Positions 1 through 10,531 of a DNA stretch of 64,000 bases are shown in pieces. The notes beneath the pieces were generated by a model. That model saw only the letters and a program-made list of their open reading frames with translations, was not told the origin of the DNA and ran no database searches. The DNA lies in NCBI GenBank assembly GCA_017562135.1, contig QEYB01000150.1, forward strand, positions 124,001 to 188,000. Direction: 5' to 3'. Source of the stretch: Dipylidium caninum (lineage: Eukaryota > Platyhelminthes > Cestoda > Cyclophyllidea > Dipylidiidae). The stretch's first letter is position 1; the number at the start of each line of letters is the position of its first letter. Both the position numbers and the translations under genes were made by a program.

Positions 1-3000
1 TGAAAATTTCTGGATTCTAGTACTCTACTTGTACAAAATCTCTTACTGTAAGTGAGCTCACGCCATTAGTAAAATAAATGTCATAATTTGCACTCTCCTG
101 GGTTTTACTCGTTTCTTGGTAACTGGGAGCCTATATCTACAGCTAGGGCAATAATTGATTTTTGTTATTTGTTGGTTGTTATGATTTTTGAGGAAATTAT
201 ATTTCCTATTACGCCCTCATGGTCCTAAAGAGAAAGTCGCGCTCAATTCAATAGAACGTGGCCACACACTTTGTAAGTATGGCAATTTAAAAAGATTTCC
301 TGGGAAATTTAAGTTTTTTTAATGAAGTTTCTCTTTGAGATGGCTTTTTGGCCCATCCCATAGGCAACTATTTAACCGTACGTCATGTTATCAAACTCAG
401 CATATTTTTATTGACACACATGTAGTTTCATTAAATTAATTGTAAGCTGAGAAAGGGTCCGAGTTCGAAATTGCCTAACGTGCGGTCGTTAGCAGTTCCA
501 TCTAATTAAATGACGGTTTGCGGTTATGAATTAGGGAAGACATCCACTTTTTTCACATACGAAAATTAATATTGGATTATTTTTTATATCCATGCGGTAT
601 AAACCTGTAACCTTATTGCGACTCATTGATCATAAAAAATTTCCTTGGCCTTTAAAGCATAGTGTGAATTTAGGTTCAACTTCTCAAAAAAGTTTTCCTC
701 GCAGATATGAGTATGTAGTGTTTTAGGATATAAACTTTTAAGGGAGTTCTGCTACGCATTTTTAATAAGAATATTTATTCGTCGTTTGACAGTAGCACTC
801 TCAACTCACGAAGTGATTATATTAATCATCAAACTTCATGTTACATATTTAATTTACCTCTTAATAAGACCGCTTTTTATATACCTGTCTTCCATGTTCC
901 TATTCTTCGCTGACTTTTCGCACTTCTAGGCCCTGTACTCTACTCACCGGATCTATTGTGATATGTACATTGGGGATATCGGGATTCATATTCGGTCATA
1001 ATAGAGGGGCTTCCTTACCTGTAGGGCTACTTTTCAACTAAGGGCGCATCAAATGACAAACATTGTTTCCGAATGGCAGTCGAGCCGGACGTGCTAGAAT
1101 TTTGTGCTCTGTCTGACCACACCTAAAGCAACTAATTAGGTTTGGGTCATAATGAGCAGATTTAGACGTTGTAATTTGGCGATATCCTGGAGGGAACGTT
1201 CTGTGAACCTTTTCAAATACACGTCTAACCCATTTCTGATGTCGCATTAAGGCAAACTTTGCTACGCGAAGAAACCTTGACAAGGTTCAAACTCGCGGTG
1301 GGTGTAGTCATGAGATTAATCTGGCATACCTATCCCAAACAGCGTGGAATCGTTATTCCTCCTCCAGGGTTGTATCTATTCTCTATTGTAGCGCACATGG
1401 AGGCCAATTTTAATAAGCGGCTATGAGAAGTGTTGAGGATAACACTGCTGCATTACATCATTGCTTATCTATGATGTGGATAAGGCTGTGTATGACTGAT
1501 TAAAGGGCCATTTTGGAATATAATTTCATATGCTCATACAGAAAGTGAGGACATTAGAATTAACTTGAATTGGTTTCCTTTGGAAAAGCACCATGACTAA
1601 TTAGGATATTGGGCTTTATGGGAAAATCCTTTAGAGTTAACACGACTAGCATTGTCTATAGAATACTTGTTTTGTCAGGGTGGGTAAATTTATTCTAATA
1701 AGGTTCAGGTTAGTCGATTTTACTACTGAACTATTTCGAATAGAATGATACTTTAGTCCTAACTGGATGGCTTCTTCATTAACGCTTTTGAATTTTAGTA
1801 GCAATGGTACAATGACGTAGTTGCGGAGTCGTCTCTGCTAGTAGAGCATGAGGTGGTGCATTTGCCGACATTGATGCATAGACTGCATCTTTCCCCTAGT
1901 TTTCGGCAATTGTCTTTAAGAAGTTAAAAGCTTCCACATTATTATTTAATTTGGGGGACTTTGCAAAGTTCTAGCCCACTTCAGGGGTTCATCTTAGCCT
2001 TCTGCCGTCCAGATATGCTTTGCATTTCAATAACGATTCTCATGCCATAAGAGTAAGATCACGAGGCCCTTAACTGCTAATGAGATTTCGAATAGCTGTT
2101 TGAAGGTTAAAGAAAGGTGATCTACATCAAACTCCTCATTTCCATTGACTTCCTTCAAAGGGAGGAGAGATCTCACGTGGGATGGGAAAATGAAACAATA
2201 GATTCGTAATAGACAGATGTCAAGTGAACATTTTCTCTTTCTAAAAAGGGGTTTGATTGCATAACGTCTAAACGTATTGACTTGGGTGCAGGGAACAAGG
2301 AAATTTCGTCGAATCAATCCAAGTTTCATAAGAAAAAAACATTTCTTGTGAAGAAGGTGTCCTAGTTTACTGTGTGTGGCGAAAAAAATAGTATAAGTAA
2401 ACGATGAACACTTTCATAGGCATAAGAATCACCGTAATGAATGTCCTTTTCCCTAATATTAAGTTAACACATTTCTTCATCGATATCAGTAAGATTTATG
2501 CGACTTCTCAAAAATTAATAACGTTATCAGAAGACCTGTACGAAGTTTTTGGAGATTTAAGGATTAACAACCAATGAGGTGTGGTATTCGCCCAAACGTT
2601 CGTCAATTATGTAAAGATTAATGGTGGCTAGCAATTGCATAGATTCGGCTTTGATTTTTTGGACAGTATGAATCAGAAGGCATAAAGCAGCGCCCTGCTG
2701 AGTACGGATGGTCTTTTTAATCGAGTGAATTTTATACTGTTCATCCGGTACTGATAATAAGGCAATTTGCGCAGTGGAAAACGAAAAAAACCGTTACCTT
2801 TCGTGCAAGTATATTGTTTGTTCAATTGGTGAATAGCTTTAGGAAAATGCGTTAAACAAACAAAATTACAATAACGGCAAATATAAAACAAATACAATTT
2901 GTAAAATATAGGGTTTGACAAAGGTCCTCTAACTAATCTTAAAATTCGCCTGATGAACGTGTTTAAGCAATTTAACAGATTGTTCTTACCGCGGTCTACC

Positions 3001-3099
3001 TAATACGGTGTGCAACTTTTTTAACTCGTTGATGGCATCGTTTTTTTCCGATTTTGGTATGCTTTTGTAGATCTCTTACGTTTCGTCCTAGAGGATCAG
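1..3099. other. AT-rich region without a supported gene
   Basis: No exon with recognisable protein similarity was seen on either strand. The open frames here are short (100 codons or fewer), AT-rich and without family motifs. The last part, from about 3023, is an open frame that runs into SPTLC1 exon 1 and may hold its splice acceptor or an upstream short exon. Confidence 0.6.
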
Positions 3100-3368
3100 T
3101 TTTCTGAGTACACATGGCCTCGACTTATATACAGCGCAGTCCGCGTTCCTGCTTATCATTTCTACTTCGAAATTTGCCTAATAATTGGAATTATTTGGCT
3201 CCTATTCAAAAGAAGCTATAATATTCACGACAAAGTCAAACTCTCTGCTGTTGAAAAGGAAGATTTGATATCAGAATGGGTTCCGGAACCCCTTGTTCCT
3301 GCATCGTGGACTCCGCCAAAGAAGTTGCTTGAAAGGTTCCATAGAGCCTCAGTTGGCCCAATTAGAAA
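3100..3368 (+). CDS. SPTLC1: SPTLC1 exon 1 (5' edge uncertain)
   Basis: Encodes the N-terminal membrane anchor, including the hydrophobic run LIIGIIWLLF and the conserved EPLVP. The donor is AA|GTAAAT, leaving two bases of a codon. The frame is open back to a TAA near 3022 but has no ATG. Acceptor-like AG dinucleotides lie at 3069-3070, 3090-3091 and 3098-3099. Only the last, of these, starts the frame in phase 0. Confidence 0.8.
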
Positions 3369-6300
3369 GTAAATCATCAAACGACTATCTTCCTACATAT
3401 AGATTTATATCCGCCTCTAACTAAAGCTTTATTTTTTTAGATACGTTCAGTTTCAGAGCAAAGACGGTCAACTTCTATCTCCCCACCTCAATGCCGCAAG
3501 TTTGAACTTCTTGGACTTCATTGGCGACGAGAAGCTTAATAAGGTTGCAATCAAAGCTTTGAGAACTTATGGTCTTGGTGCCTGTGGTCCTCGTGGTTTC
3601 TATGGCACATTTGATGCTCACCTCAACCTGGAAAACACCCTAGAGTCTTTTCTGGGTGTTGAGGAGGTGGCTCTTTACTCCTATGGCTTTTCCACCATTG
3701 CTAGTGCCATTCCTGCTTATGCCAAACGTACAGACCTTATCTTTGCTGATGAGGGAATTAGTCAAGCTGTCAGGGAGGGCCTCCGTGCATCTCGTAGTGC
3801 CATTCGATATTTTCGACATAATGATGTCAACCATCTGGAGGACCTGATGCGGGCTCAAGAGGCTGAGGACCTCGTAGACCCTTCACGAGCTTCGCAGATT
3901 CGACGCTTCCTCGTTGTTGAAGGCCTGTACCTAGATTACGGTGATATTTGTCCACTGCCGCAGCTGATACTGCTGAAGTACAAGTACAAAGTTCGTATCA
4001 TTTTGGACGAAACCATTTCCTTCGGTGTTCTCGGAAAGGAAGGACGTGGAGTCACCGAGCATTTTGGGATCAATGTGGATCATATAGATCTCATAACGAG
4101 TCAGTGCATATTCTCATTTGTTGAACTGAGGCTGTAGTGAGGAATGGTGAATCGGTGGTTGCTATTTTCCATTTGCGGAGGACAAGGGGGGGGGGGTGAT
4201 TTTTTCAAGACACGCAATCAGACTATTTGTCAACGCCGTCACGCTAGTTTTGTTTGCTCGTTTCACTCCTTTTGCATGATTTGCTCTAGAAAAAATGAAT
4301 CATTTCTTTGTAAGCATGTGTACAAATGTGATGCAGCTTCATTTCAAATTTATTTTCATTGTTTTTTTTGTTTAGTTTGTTTTATGGGGGCGAAACTTGG
4401 AGGCTGCCTTTATGACTTTTCGACATTTATTACTGCCTTTTCATTTCTTCACCACCACGTTAGGGGCAGGTGGATTAATCCACCTGGCTCTTAGACCCTG
4501 CACTCCTACAGAAACTTGCCCAAAGCATATGTACAGGAGTTATCGAGATGAAGTTTGGCTTTGTTTCCCCACTCCTTCATATGCCTATCACAAAAGACTG
4601 TTTTCACATGCAGTTTTACTTTTTCAGATTTCTGCAGTCAATCATGTGCAGTTAAACGCTGTTAACTTCACTTTATTTTCTCTGTTCATGACCCTAGTTG
4701 ATGTTATTTTGAGGCTATTCTGCGTCACCGACATAAATGTTGCTTTTCGAGTTCTTTGCCTTCGTTTATACTTCGCTATTTTTATCAATTACAATGAGGT
4801 ATTTTCATCAGGGGTAAATAAGATCTACTTTCATTGATATTTCAGTCAACATCTCAAGTTTATTAAAATGTTTCAATGTCAATAACGGTATGCTATAAAT
4901 TGGCTTTTTATTATTCGAAGTGGCGAATATTTCTCCTACCTACCTCTGTTTCTTTAAATTTTGTTCGAAAGCCTTTCGCAATCCTCCCCGTAATGGAAAA
5001 TTTTTATTTAAATTCCCCCAAGTTTTTGCCTTACAGCGTTGTCGTGAATTAGTTGTCTGTCAAAATATTCACATCGTCCTTGATTTCCATTCTCGTGAGA
5101 ATATTTTCCAAGGCATTAGAGGTTTTTGTATATCAGACTCTATTTAAAAAAATCTTTATCTAGCATGAGTCTAGTGGTTGCTATAATTTTCGAACCTTTT
5201 CAGTTATATTTCGGTGAGGAACTTGTTGGAATCCTGAGAACCGTAAGCCTCAGCGAGGCTTCAAAGCCGTTCCTAATCAAAAGAAATCTGTCGTTAAAGA
5301 GAAGTTTTGACAAGCTTCGTTTGAAATGGGTCTTTTCATAAGTTCCACTCATTTTCTACCCACTATAACATTCTCATCTACTCCCCATTTTCCACTCTGC
5401 GTGGAATCTCACGAGTATGAAAAAAGCTTAATTTAGGTGAAATGGGAGTATCAGATTTTCACATTCGTATGTCATTTTTCACTTCATGTAATATCTTGTT
5501 TAATGTATCTCAGACAGAAAAAGCCATAATTCTATTTAATGTATATCTACTTTGTTTCTGCGCTTTGTAAAATTAGGACTTCAATCATCAAGTGCATACG
5601 AAAAGTTGTTTTGGTAGCTCAGTTAGTCACAGGGAAACTTTGCGATCACATACAATGTAATTAAACTAAGTACGTCATTTCAACTGAGTGTCAACTTTCC
5701 ATCTTCCACATGCCCTTCAAGTGTATAATTATGTGAGTTCAGTATATCCAATTATATCAAAGCAATTTCTTACGTTGATCGCTAAGTTTTGGGATTTGGT
5801 TTGCAATAATACTAATTGAAATTGAAGTAGTCTGAATGGCTTAGCTTTGCACTTTGGTAATCATTATTTGTCACCCTCTTTCTCCATTTTCCATTCAGTA
5901 CGACATTTAAAAACTCAACTGCCTATCGCCTACTATTCAAAGTTGCTTTGATCAGTGACCAAGACAACTCATAATTTTGACCATAATATGACCGAGCAAG
6001 CTTCGAGAGGGTTTTTTCATTCTTCCTTGTTCACTTTTCCAATTTGAGTAAAATTTGACGTGGCTACGAAGGTTTTTTAGACCCCCATCCCGTAATTTTT
6101 GACTGCGAATGTTTTGTCAATTTTCTCGGCCGATTTCGGATTCTTTTCTTTGAAGTACCCTCTTGGAAATGGCATTAACCTTGTTATAACCAATTTCCTC
6201 ACCTCTATGTGGTCGTTTTTAATAAACTAAGGCCTTTTTCGATGGAAATTGACATCCAAAATAAAACGCGCTCGTGAAGCGCTGTGTTAAATCACTTAAG

Positions 6301-8743
6301 GCTTATGTGTTCTATAATGATACTGACACTCTTCATTTGACTTGGTCGCTTAACCTGATCTGAATATGACTGATTTGTAAGTTTTTGCTTTTGATTGTGC
6401 TTCAGAGACAAAATCTAATCTTTTAATAGTGTAATTAGTTACATGTACATATGATTCCTGACGATCAACCCTCAGTCCTCGTTCTTGTCTCCAGGCTCAT
6501 TAGAGACGGCTGTTGGAGTATGTGGTGGTTTCTGCGCGGGCTCACACTTTGTTGTGGACCACCAGCGGCTTTCGGGGCAAGGTTATTGCTTCTCAGCGTC
6601 TTTGCCTCCAATGCTCGCGGTTGCTGCGCAATCGGCAATTGAGCAGCTGATGGCCGAAGGCGGGGAACGACAGACGAAACTTGCTAATCTCTCTCGACGC
6701 CTCCACGAAGCGCTGTCAGAGGAATCAATGGCTCGGCTCTGGTGCCTTGAACTTCATTCTTGTCCTGAATCTCCAGTAAAACACATCCGTCTGGCATGTG
6801 GTACTAACTCCGTGGAGAGGCTAGAGCGTGCCTGTGATCTTGCTGCTGCATTGCCACGAATGAATGTATCAACAGCTGAGACGGAGGATTTGACTGCCAC
6901 ACCGGTGCTTCTTACAGTGGCTCGGTAAGTAAAACTGGAACCATTCTGCTTGCTTCTAACCCCACAATCCGCCCACATTTTTGACCTAGTTCAATCCACA
7001 CTACTGGCACCTATAAAGTGATGGCCCATTTTTTGCATTTAGCCAATGTTCGTTGGGTTATTGTTTTTTGAGACAAATGTATCCGAAATTCTTTGTGTAC
7101 ACCTAATAATGTGTGCTTGCTGTTTTGGGGGTTTTTTGAGACGCCGGTGATCTGGATGCTGCTTGTACACCGGCTCCGTTAAACTTCTGTTAAGATGTTG
7201 AGAAGGTCAGTACTATTGTGTACTTTGCTCCTTTCGTTGCCTGCTCTTCCTCTGGGTTGCTTTTTAATCGCCAATCATCCGCTATTTTGCCTCATTCCTA
7301 CTCATTACATGATGATTTGTCACCTCTCTTAACAGTTACCAGTGGGAAATAAGCGGTCACAATAAGTAATTCCATCGTCTCCGTCTTAGTGTCCTCTTTC
7401 TCCGTTCCTTTTCTTTTGCCCATTTAGGCCCACGTTGTCATTCTACTTTTCCAAGTTGTAGCAATTGTGCGTTTTGCCGATTAATTTGATTATTCCTGTG
7501 TAAATGTAGTAAGGAGCCATTCTACTTCAAACCTCACTTAGCGCCTTTTTAGTTAAGCTCTGTGCACTGTTCCATATATACTTCATACACCCGCCCATTG
7601 CTCCTGAAGTACTCATTAGGGCGGCCGTTTCCCTATATACCGTAAGGTTTATGATGCCAACTCAATTTTCCCGAAATCTAGAGATTAATCTTTGCTTTTC
7701 TTAGTCTCTCCTTTTGTTCCATCATCCTACTGTGTTTCTTTTCCCATTCCCTCCATAAATGTGTCTATTTTCTCAGCTTCGAGCTTTTCTCGGTTCGATT
7801 TACCCAACTTATTAGCTGAAACTTGCACCTCCACTATTTATAGATGCGGTAATAATTTAAGAAATTCGTCCAATTTTTTTATGCTGCCTTTTACTTCAAA
7901 GAAACATAAGTGCTTGAGTGCGAGACTACCTTCACATCGCTGTATCATTGCGCAGTTCACCCAAGCGATTGCATCCAATTTGTCTCTCTGCCTCTGGTGT
8001 CGCAACGCTTCAATGTTGGAATTTACGGTAACAGCGTGATTACGGGGCAACTGTGCTTCCGACTGGCCAATAAATTGAATCGGCGCTTCATCGAGTTTGC
8101 GCCAGTGGACGTCGGTTCGGGAGATTATTAAATTCCTCAGGTCTATAAGCTTTTGGTAAAATGTTTGGCTGGGTTCTCGTAATGAAATCGTCTTCCTCAT
8201 CCCACTGCTTTAGTGAGTGATGAGAGGGCTTTTCGTTCTAGTGATTGTTGATTGGGAATCCGCAATTCTTGCAGCTTTTCAAGACCTGTCAACTTGATCA
8301 GTTTCTTGTTAAACAATGCAATTATTAACATATTTTTTACCTTTTCCTGACTACTAAACAGCGAATGTACAGAAATATCTGCTATCTAGAAGAAAAGGCG
8401 TGAGTTCTTCATCTACCTTTCAGTGTTTTGTTTTAAAACCGTTGTGTTTAATTTTCACCACTGATTCTCCCTCATTTTGGCCAAATCGTTGGCATTATTT
8501 AAACGCCAATCAAATTCCTTTAGGCATATCCTCGTACTCATCCTGCTTCAACCACACTCCACTCTTTTACATTTTTATTATTTCTTTCTCTTTAGACACT
8601 CGGATAGCGTGTTGATGCGGGTTCCAGAGCCTAGCATTCGATTGTCCCTCAATTGTTCAATGACAAATGCCGAGTTAGATCACGTCTGTGATGTCCTCTT
8701 AAAAGTTGGCGAAGCAATGGCAGCTGAGACAGAGAAGAGTTGA
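3100..8743 (+). CDS. SPTLC1: Serine palmitoyltransferase subunit 1 (LCB1), four exons
   Basis: Non-catalytic subunit of serine palmitoyltransferase, which condenses serine with palmitoyl-CoA in the ER membrane, the first step of sphingolipid synthesis. The exons 3100-3368, 3441-4099, 6495-6924 and 8596-8743 join in frame to about 501 codons, close to the usual length of about 470. The N-terminus has the PAYHFYFE segment and a membrane helix, then EWVPEPLVP. Exon 2 carries CGPRGFYGTFDAHL, which keeps the cysteine equivalent to human Cys133 (mutated in HSAN1), and FGVLGKEGRGVTEH. Exon 3 has VDHQRLSGQGYCFSASLPP. In this family LCB1 lacks the PLP lysine that LCB2 carries. No in-frame ATG precedes exon 1, so the start must be spliced on. 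I placed the 5' edge at an AG that gives phase 0, which is uncertain. Confidence 0.95.
3441..4099 (+). CDS. SPTLC1: SPTLC1 exon 2
   Basis: The acceptor is a T-rich tract ending TTTTTTTAG and the donor is A|GTCAGT. It carries most of the aminotransferase-like fold: the glycine-rich CGPRGFYGTF, EEVALYSYGFSTIASAIPAY, RRFLVVEGLY and LDETISFGVLG. The A left at the end joins GC in exon 3 to make Ser, giving the same residue spacing as remembered human SPTLC1 (DLI...GGF). Confidence 0.95.
6495..6924 (+). CDS. SPTLC1: SPTLC1 exon 3
   Basis: Follows TGTCTCCAG and ends at CTCG|GTAAGT. It encodes the conserved HQRLSGQGYCFSASLPP block and the start of the C-terminal small domain (TKLANLSRRLHEAL, then PVKHIRLACG). 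The preceding intron is about 2.4 kb. Confidence 0.95.
7838..8200 (-). CDS. Unassigned 120-codon open frame inside SPTLC1 intron 3
   Basis: An ATG-started frame on the strand opposite to SPTLC1, inside its last intron. The composition looks like ordinary protein: an N-terminal helix-like part (FYQKLIDLRNLIISRTD), a middle with WRKLDEAPIQFIGQSEAQL, and a C-terminus rich in Leu and Lys. I do not recognise a family with confidence. There was a faint, unconvincing resemblance to Mediator subunit 8. It may be a nested single-exon gene, a retrocopy or a chance frame. Confidence 0.25.
   Translation of the reverse strand: MRKTISLREPSQTFYQKLIDLRNLIISRTDVHWRKLDEAPIQFIGQSEAQLPRNHAVTVNSNIEALRHQRQRDKLDAIAWVNCAMIQRCEGSLALKHLCFFEVKGSIKKLDEFLKLLPHL
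8596..8743 (+). CDS. SPTLC1: SPTLC1 exon 4 with stop
   Basis: The acceptor is TTCTCTTTAG. It encodes VPEPSIRLSLNCSMTNAELD and ends at TGA 8741-8743. This corresponds to the PPPSIRVVVTVEQTEEEL region of human SPTLC1. A possible ATTAAA poly(A) signal lies at 9071-9076 and an AATAAA just after 9727. Confidence 0.93.
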
Positions 8744-9815
8744 GGCTGTTCTTTATTTCCACCACCTCTGGCATATCCTCTTCTTACGTCGCACTTATCC
8801 GTCCTGGCTGCTCTTTGTCTTCCAATTTATATGTGACTCATTTCGCTTCATACTTCTGCTACTCCTTGCAGAGACTGAACGGGAGAATTATGAACATCTC
8901 TTTTTTGGTGTTCTTACTATCTATTTGTACTATTCTTATACTTTTGCTTCTTGTAGATCAAATAACTGCTTTTTGTGTAGACTGAAAAGGAAAAAGGACT
9001 CTTGTAATTGGTAAGGTCGTTACCCTCCCGAGTCCTGTTTGCCTTTTCTAGAAGGAGAGACAGGTCTTAAATTAAAGTGGCTAAATGAGTTGCAACGAAA
9101 CGAGGCAGATGGTGGAAAATATTCACAGTAACAAAAGGGCAGTAAGTCATTAACAGAAAGTGGAGACTTCATCAGGTCGGGACGACTGCATACGCCGATT
9201 TGAAGAGGCATTTGATCACTTGAGACATCTCTATCATTGAATTGCATCGGATAAACTATTGCTGTTACCCATTTACCTGCGATATCGCATTTATTAACTA
9301 TCTAAGGTTTACAGGGTCGGCTGGTTAGCTCTGCCTTCTACAAGATCTTACTAGACATCGGCCGGGTGGGTAAGACCTCAAGTTTGAGGCGATTTTCTTG
9401 ACCTACCGAATATGGACGCGTGAGGGGGATAGCTTGGAAGGATGTTAGGCTTTTTTGTCTGATTAAAGACTCATCTGTCAAGTAGGAAGCAGTTGTGAGC
9501 ACTTTTGTAAGATGCTACTCAGGGAGTAATTACTATCCAGTTGTGCGGGCGCTTGTCACATGCACGGAAGTATTAATAAGATCAGTAACAGATGGAACCT
9601 CAACATGTTGTAAGTTTGTGCTCTATTTGTTTTTTTGCTTTACGACATCTTACTTCACCTACTTCAATGGTGTAATGCATTGGGGTCAGTGTTTGAATTA
9701 CACCTTGTTTGTTTTTAAAACGGTCTCGAAATAAACAGGAGGAATATTGATTTCCGGTCATTTCGAAGTGATCAGCTGCGAATGCGATGGCATTCTCCCT
9801 TTGACCGCGGACTGG
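8744..9815. other. Intergenic region between SPTLC1 and KH-like gene 1
   Basis: Holds the probable SPTLC1 3' UTR (ATTAAA at 9071-9076) and the 5' flank of the next gene. A five-codon upstream ATG frame at 9787-9804 precedes the start of the KH-like gene in another frame. Nothing else was recognised. Confidence 0.5.
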
Positions 9816-10454
9816 ATGGGCAAGAAGTTAAGCAAGACCCTTTTCCCCATTAAGGCGCACACTGGAGTGACGCTGATGTTTGACAAGACGTGTCAAACAC
9901 AACAAACGGAATATGAACCTTCGCCAGCAAGCCAGAAGGTAGTAATCAGAGCAGTCCCTCAAATTTTAAAAATGGACTCCACAGAACCGAGGCCTTTGGG
10001 GACAAAAGAACCGGAAGGAAACGAGTCCACCTCAGTGGGATGTACACATCCTGTTGTGAGTATTGTGCCGCGACAAAGAACCATAATGAACGAAGAGGTG
10101 CAAAGTTTTCACGAAACGGAAGAGAATAAATGCCCCGATGTGGAAAGCATTAATGCTTTTGGGGATACAAAACCGCCATCACCTCCACAGAGAAGGCCTT
10201 TCAAACATGATCTGGAACGTCGATTTTGGATTCCTGTTGAATCCGCACACGTTTTTTCTGACGTACGAGATCGGCGTCTGGAATCCATAGCTCGACTGAG
10301 TGACTGCAAGATCACTCTGACAGCTCAGATTAAAAAAAATGCAATGGGCGATGTGGGTCGTATTGCAACGGTTAGAGCCGACACAAAAAGGGGCCTAGAC
10401 AGATGCGTTTGTCTGCTTTCCGACAAATTCCCCGACTTCCACCTGGAACACTGA
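9816..10454 (+). CDS. KH-like protein with N-myristoylation motif, copy 1
   Basis: Single-exon frame of 212 residues. I start it at the ATG giving MGKKLSKTLF because the facing paralogue begins MGSKVSKSLF. Both fit the N-myristoylation pattern MGxxxS, followed by basic residues that could hold the protein at a membrane. Residues about 12-135 are polar and low in hydrophobics, with a proline-rich PPSPPQRRP just before the C-terminal domain. That domain, about residues 137-210, reads FWIPVESAHVF, then DVRDRRLESIARLSDCKITL, and ends KFPDF. The pattern matches a type I KH fold, but DVRD stands where GxxG should be, so RNA binding is doubtful. AATAAA lies 72 bases after the stop. The function is unknown. 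KH homology is inference. Confidence 0.62.
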   Translation: MGKKLSKTLFPIKAHTGVTLMFDKTCQTQQTEYEPSPASQKVVIRAVPQILKMDSTEPRPLGTKEPEGNESTSVGCTHPVVSIVPRQRTIMNEEVQSFHETEENKCPDVESINAFGDTKPPSPPQRRPFKHDLERRFWIPVESAHVFSDVRDRRLESIARLSDCKITLTAQIKKNAMGDVGRIATVRADTKRGLDRCVCLLSDKFPDFHLEH

Positions 10455-10525
10455 GAACCTCCCAGAGTGAGGATAAATCAGATTTTTTGCACCACTGGGC
10501 AGTTGTAATAGTCGTTGATTTTTTA

Positions 10526-10531
10526 AATAAA
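10526..10531 (+). promoter_or_regulatory. Poly(A) signal AATAAA for KH-like gene 1
   Basis: Canonical AATAAA 72 bases beyond the stop, with a second AATAAA at 10581-10586. The close fit supports a short 3' UTR and a complete intronless gene. Confidence 0.55.

Noticed and set aside
1038..1283. Minus-strand frame containing CFRCGQTEHK, resembling the start of a retroviral-type zinc knuckle
   Set aside because: The rest of the CCHC pattern is missing and no reverse transcriptase, integrase or repeat ends lie nearby. Probably chance.
2027..2329. 100-codon minus-strand frame
   Set aside because: AT-rich, no motifs and no splice context pointing to a gene.
4186..4196. G11 run near the SPTLC1 exon 2 donor, and a G13 run at 40246-40258
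   Set aside because: Simple homopolymers. They are possible assembly-length errors but do not touch coding sequence.
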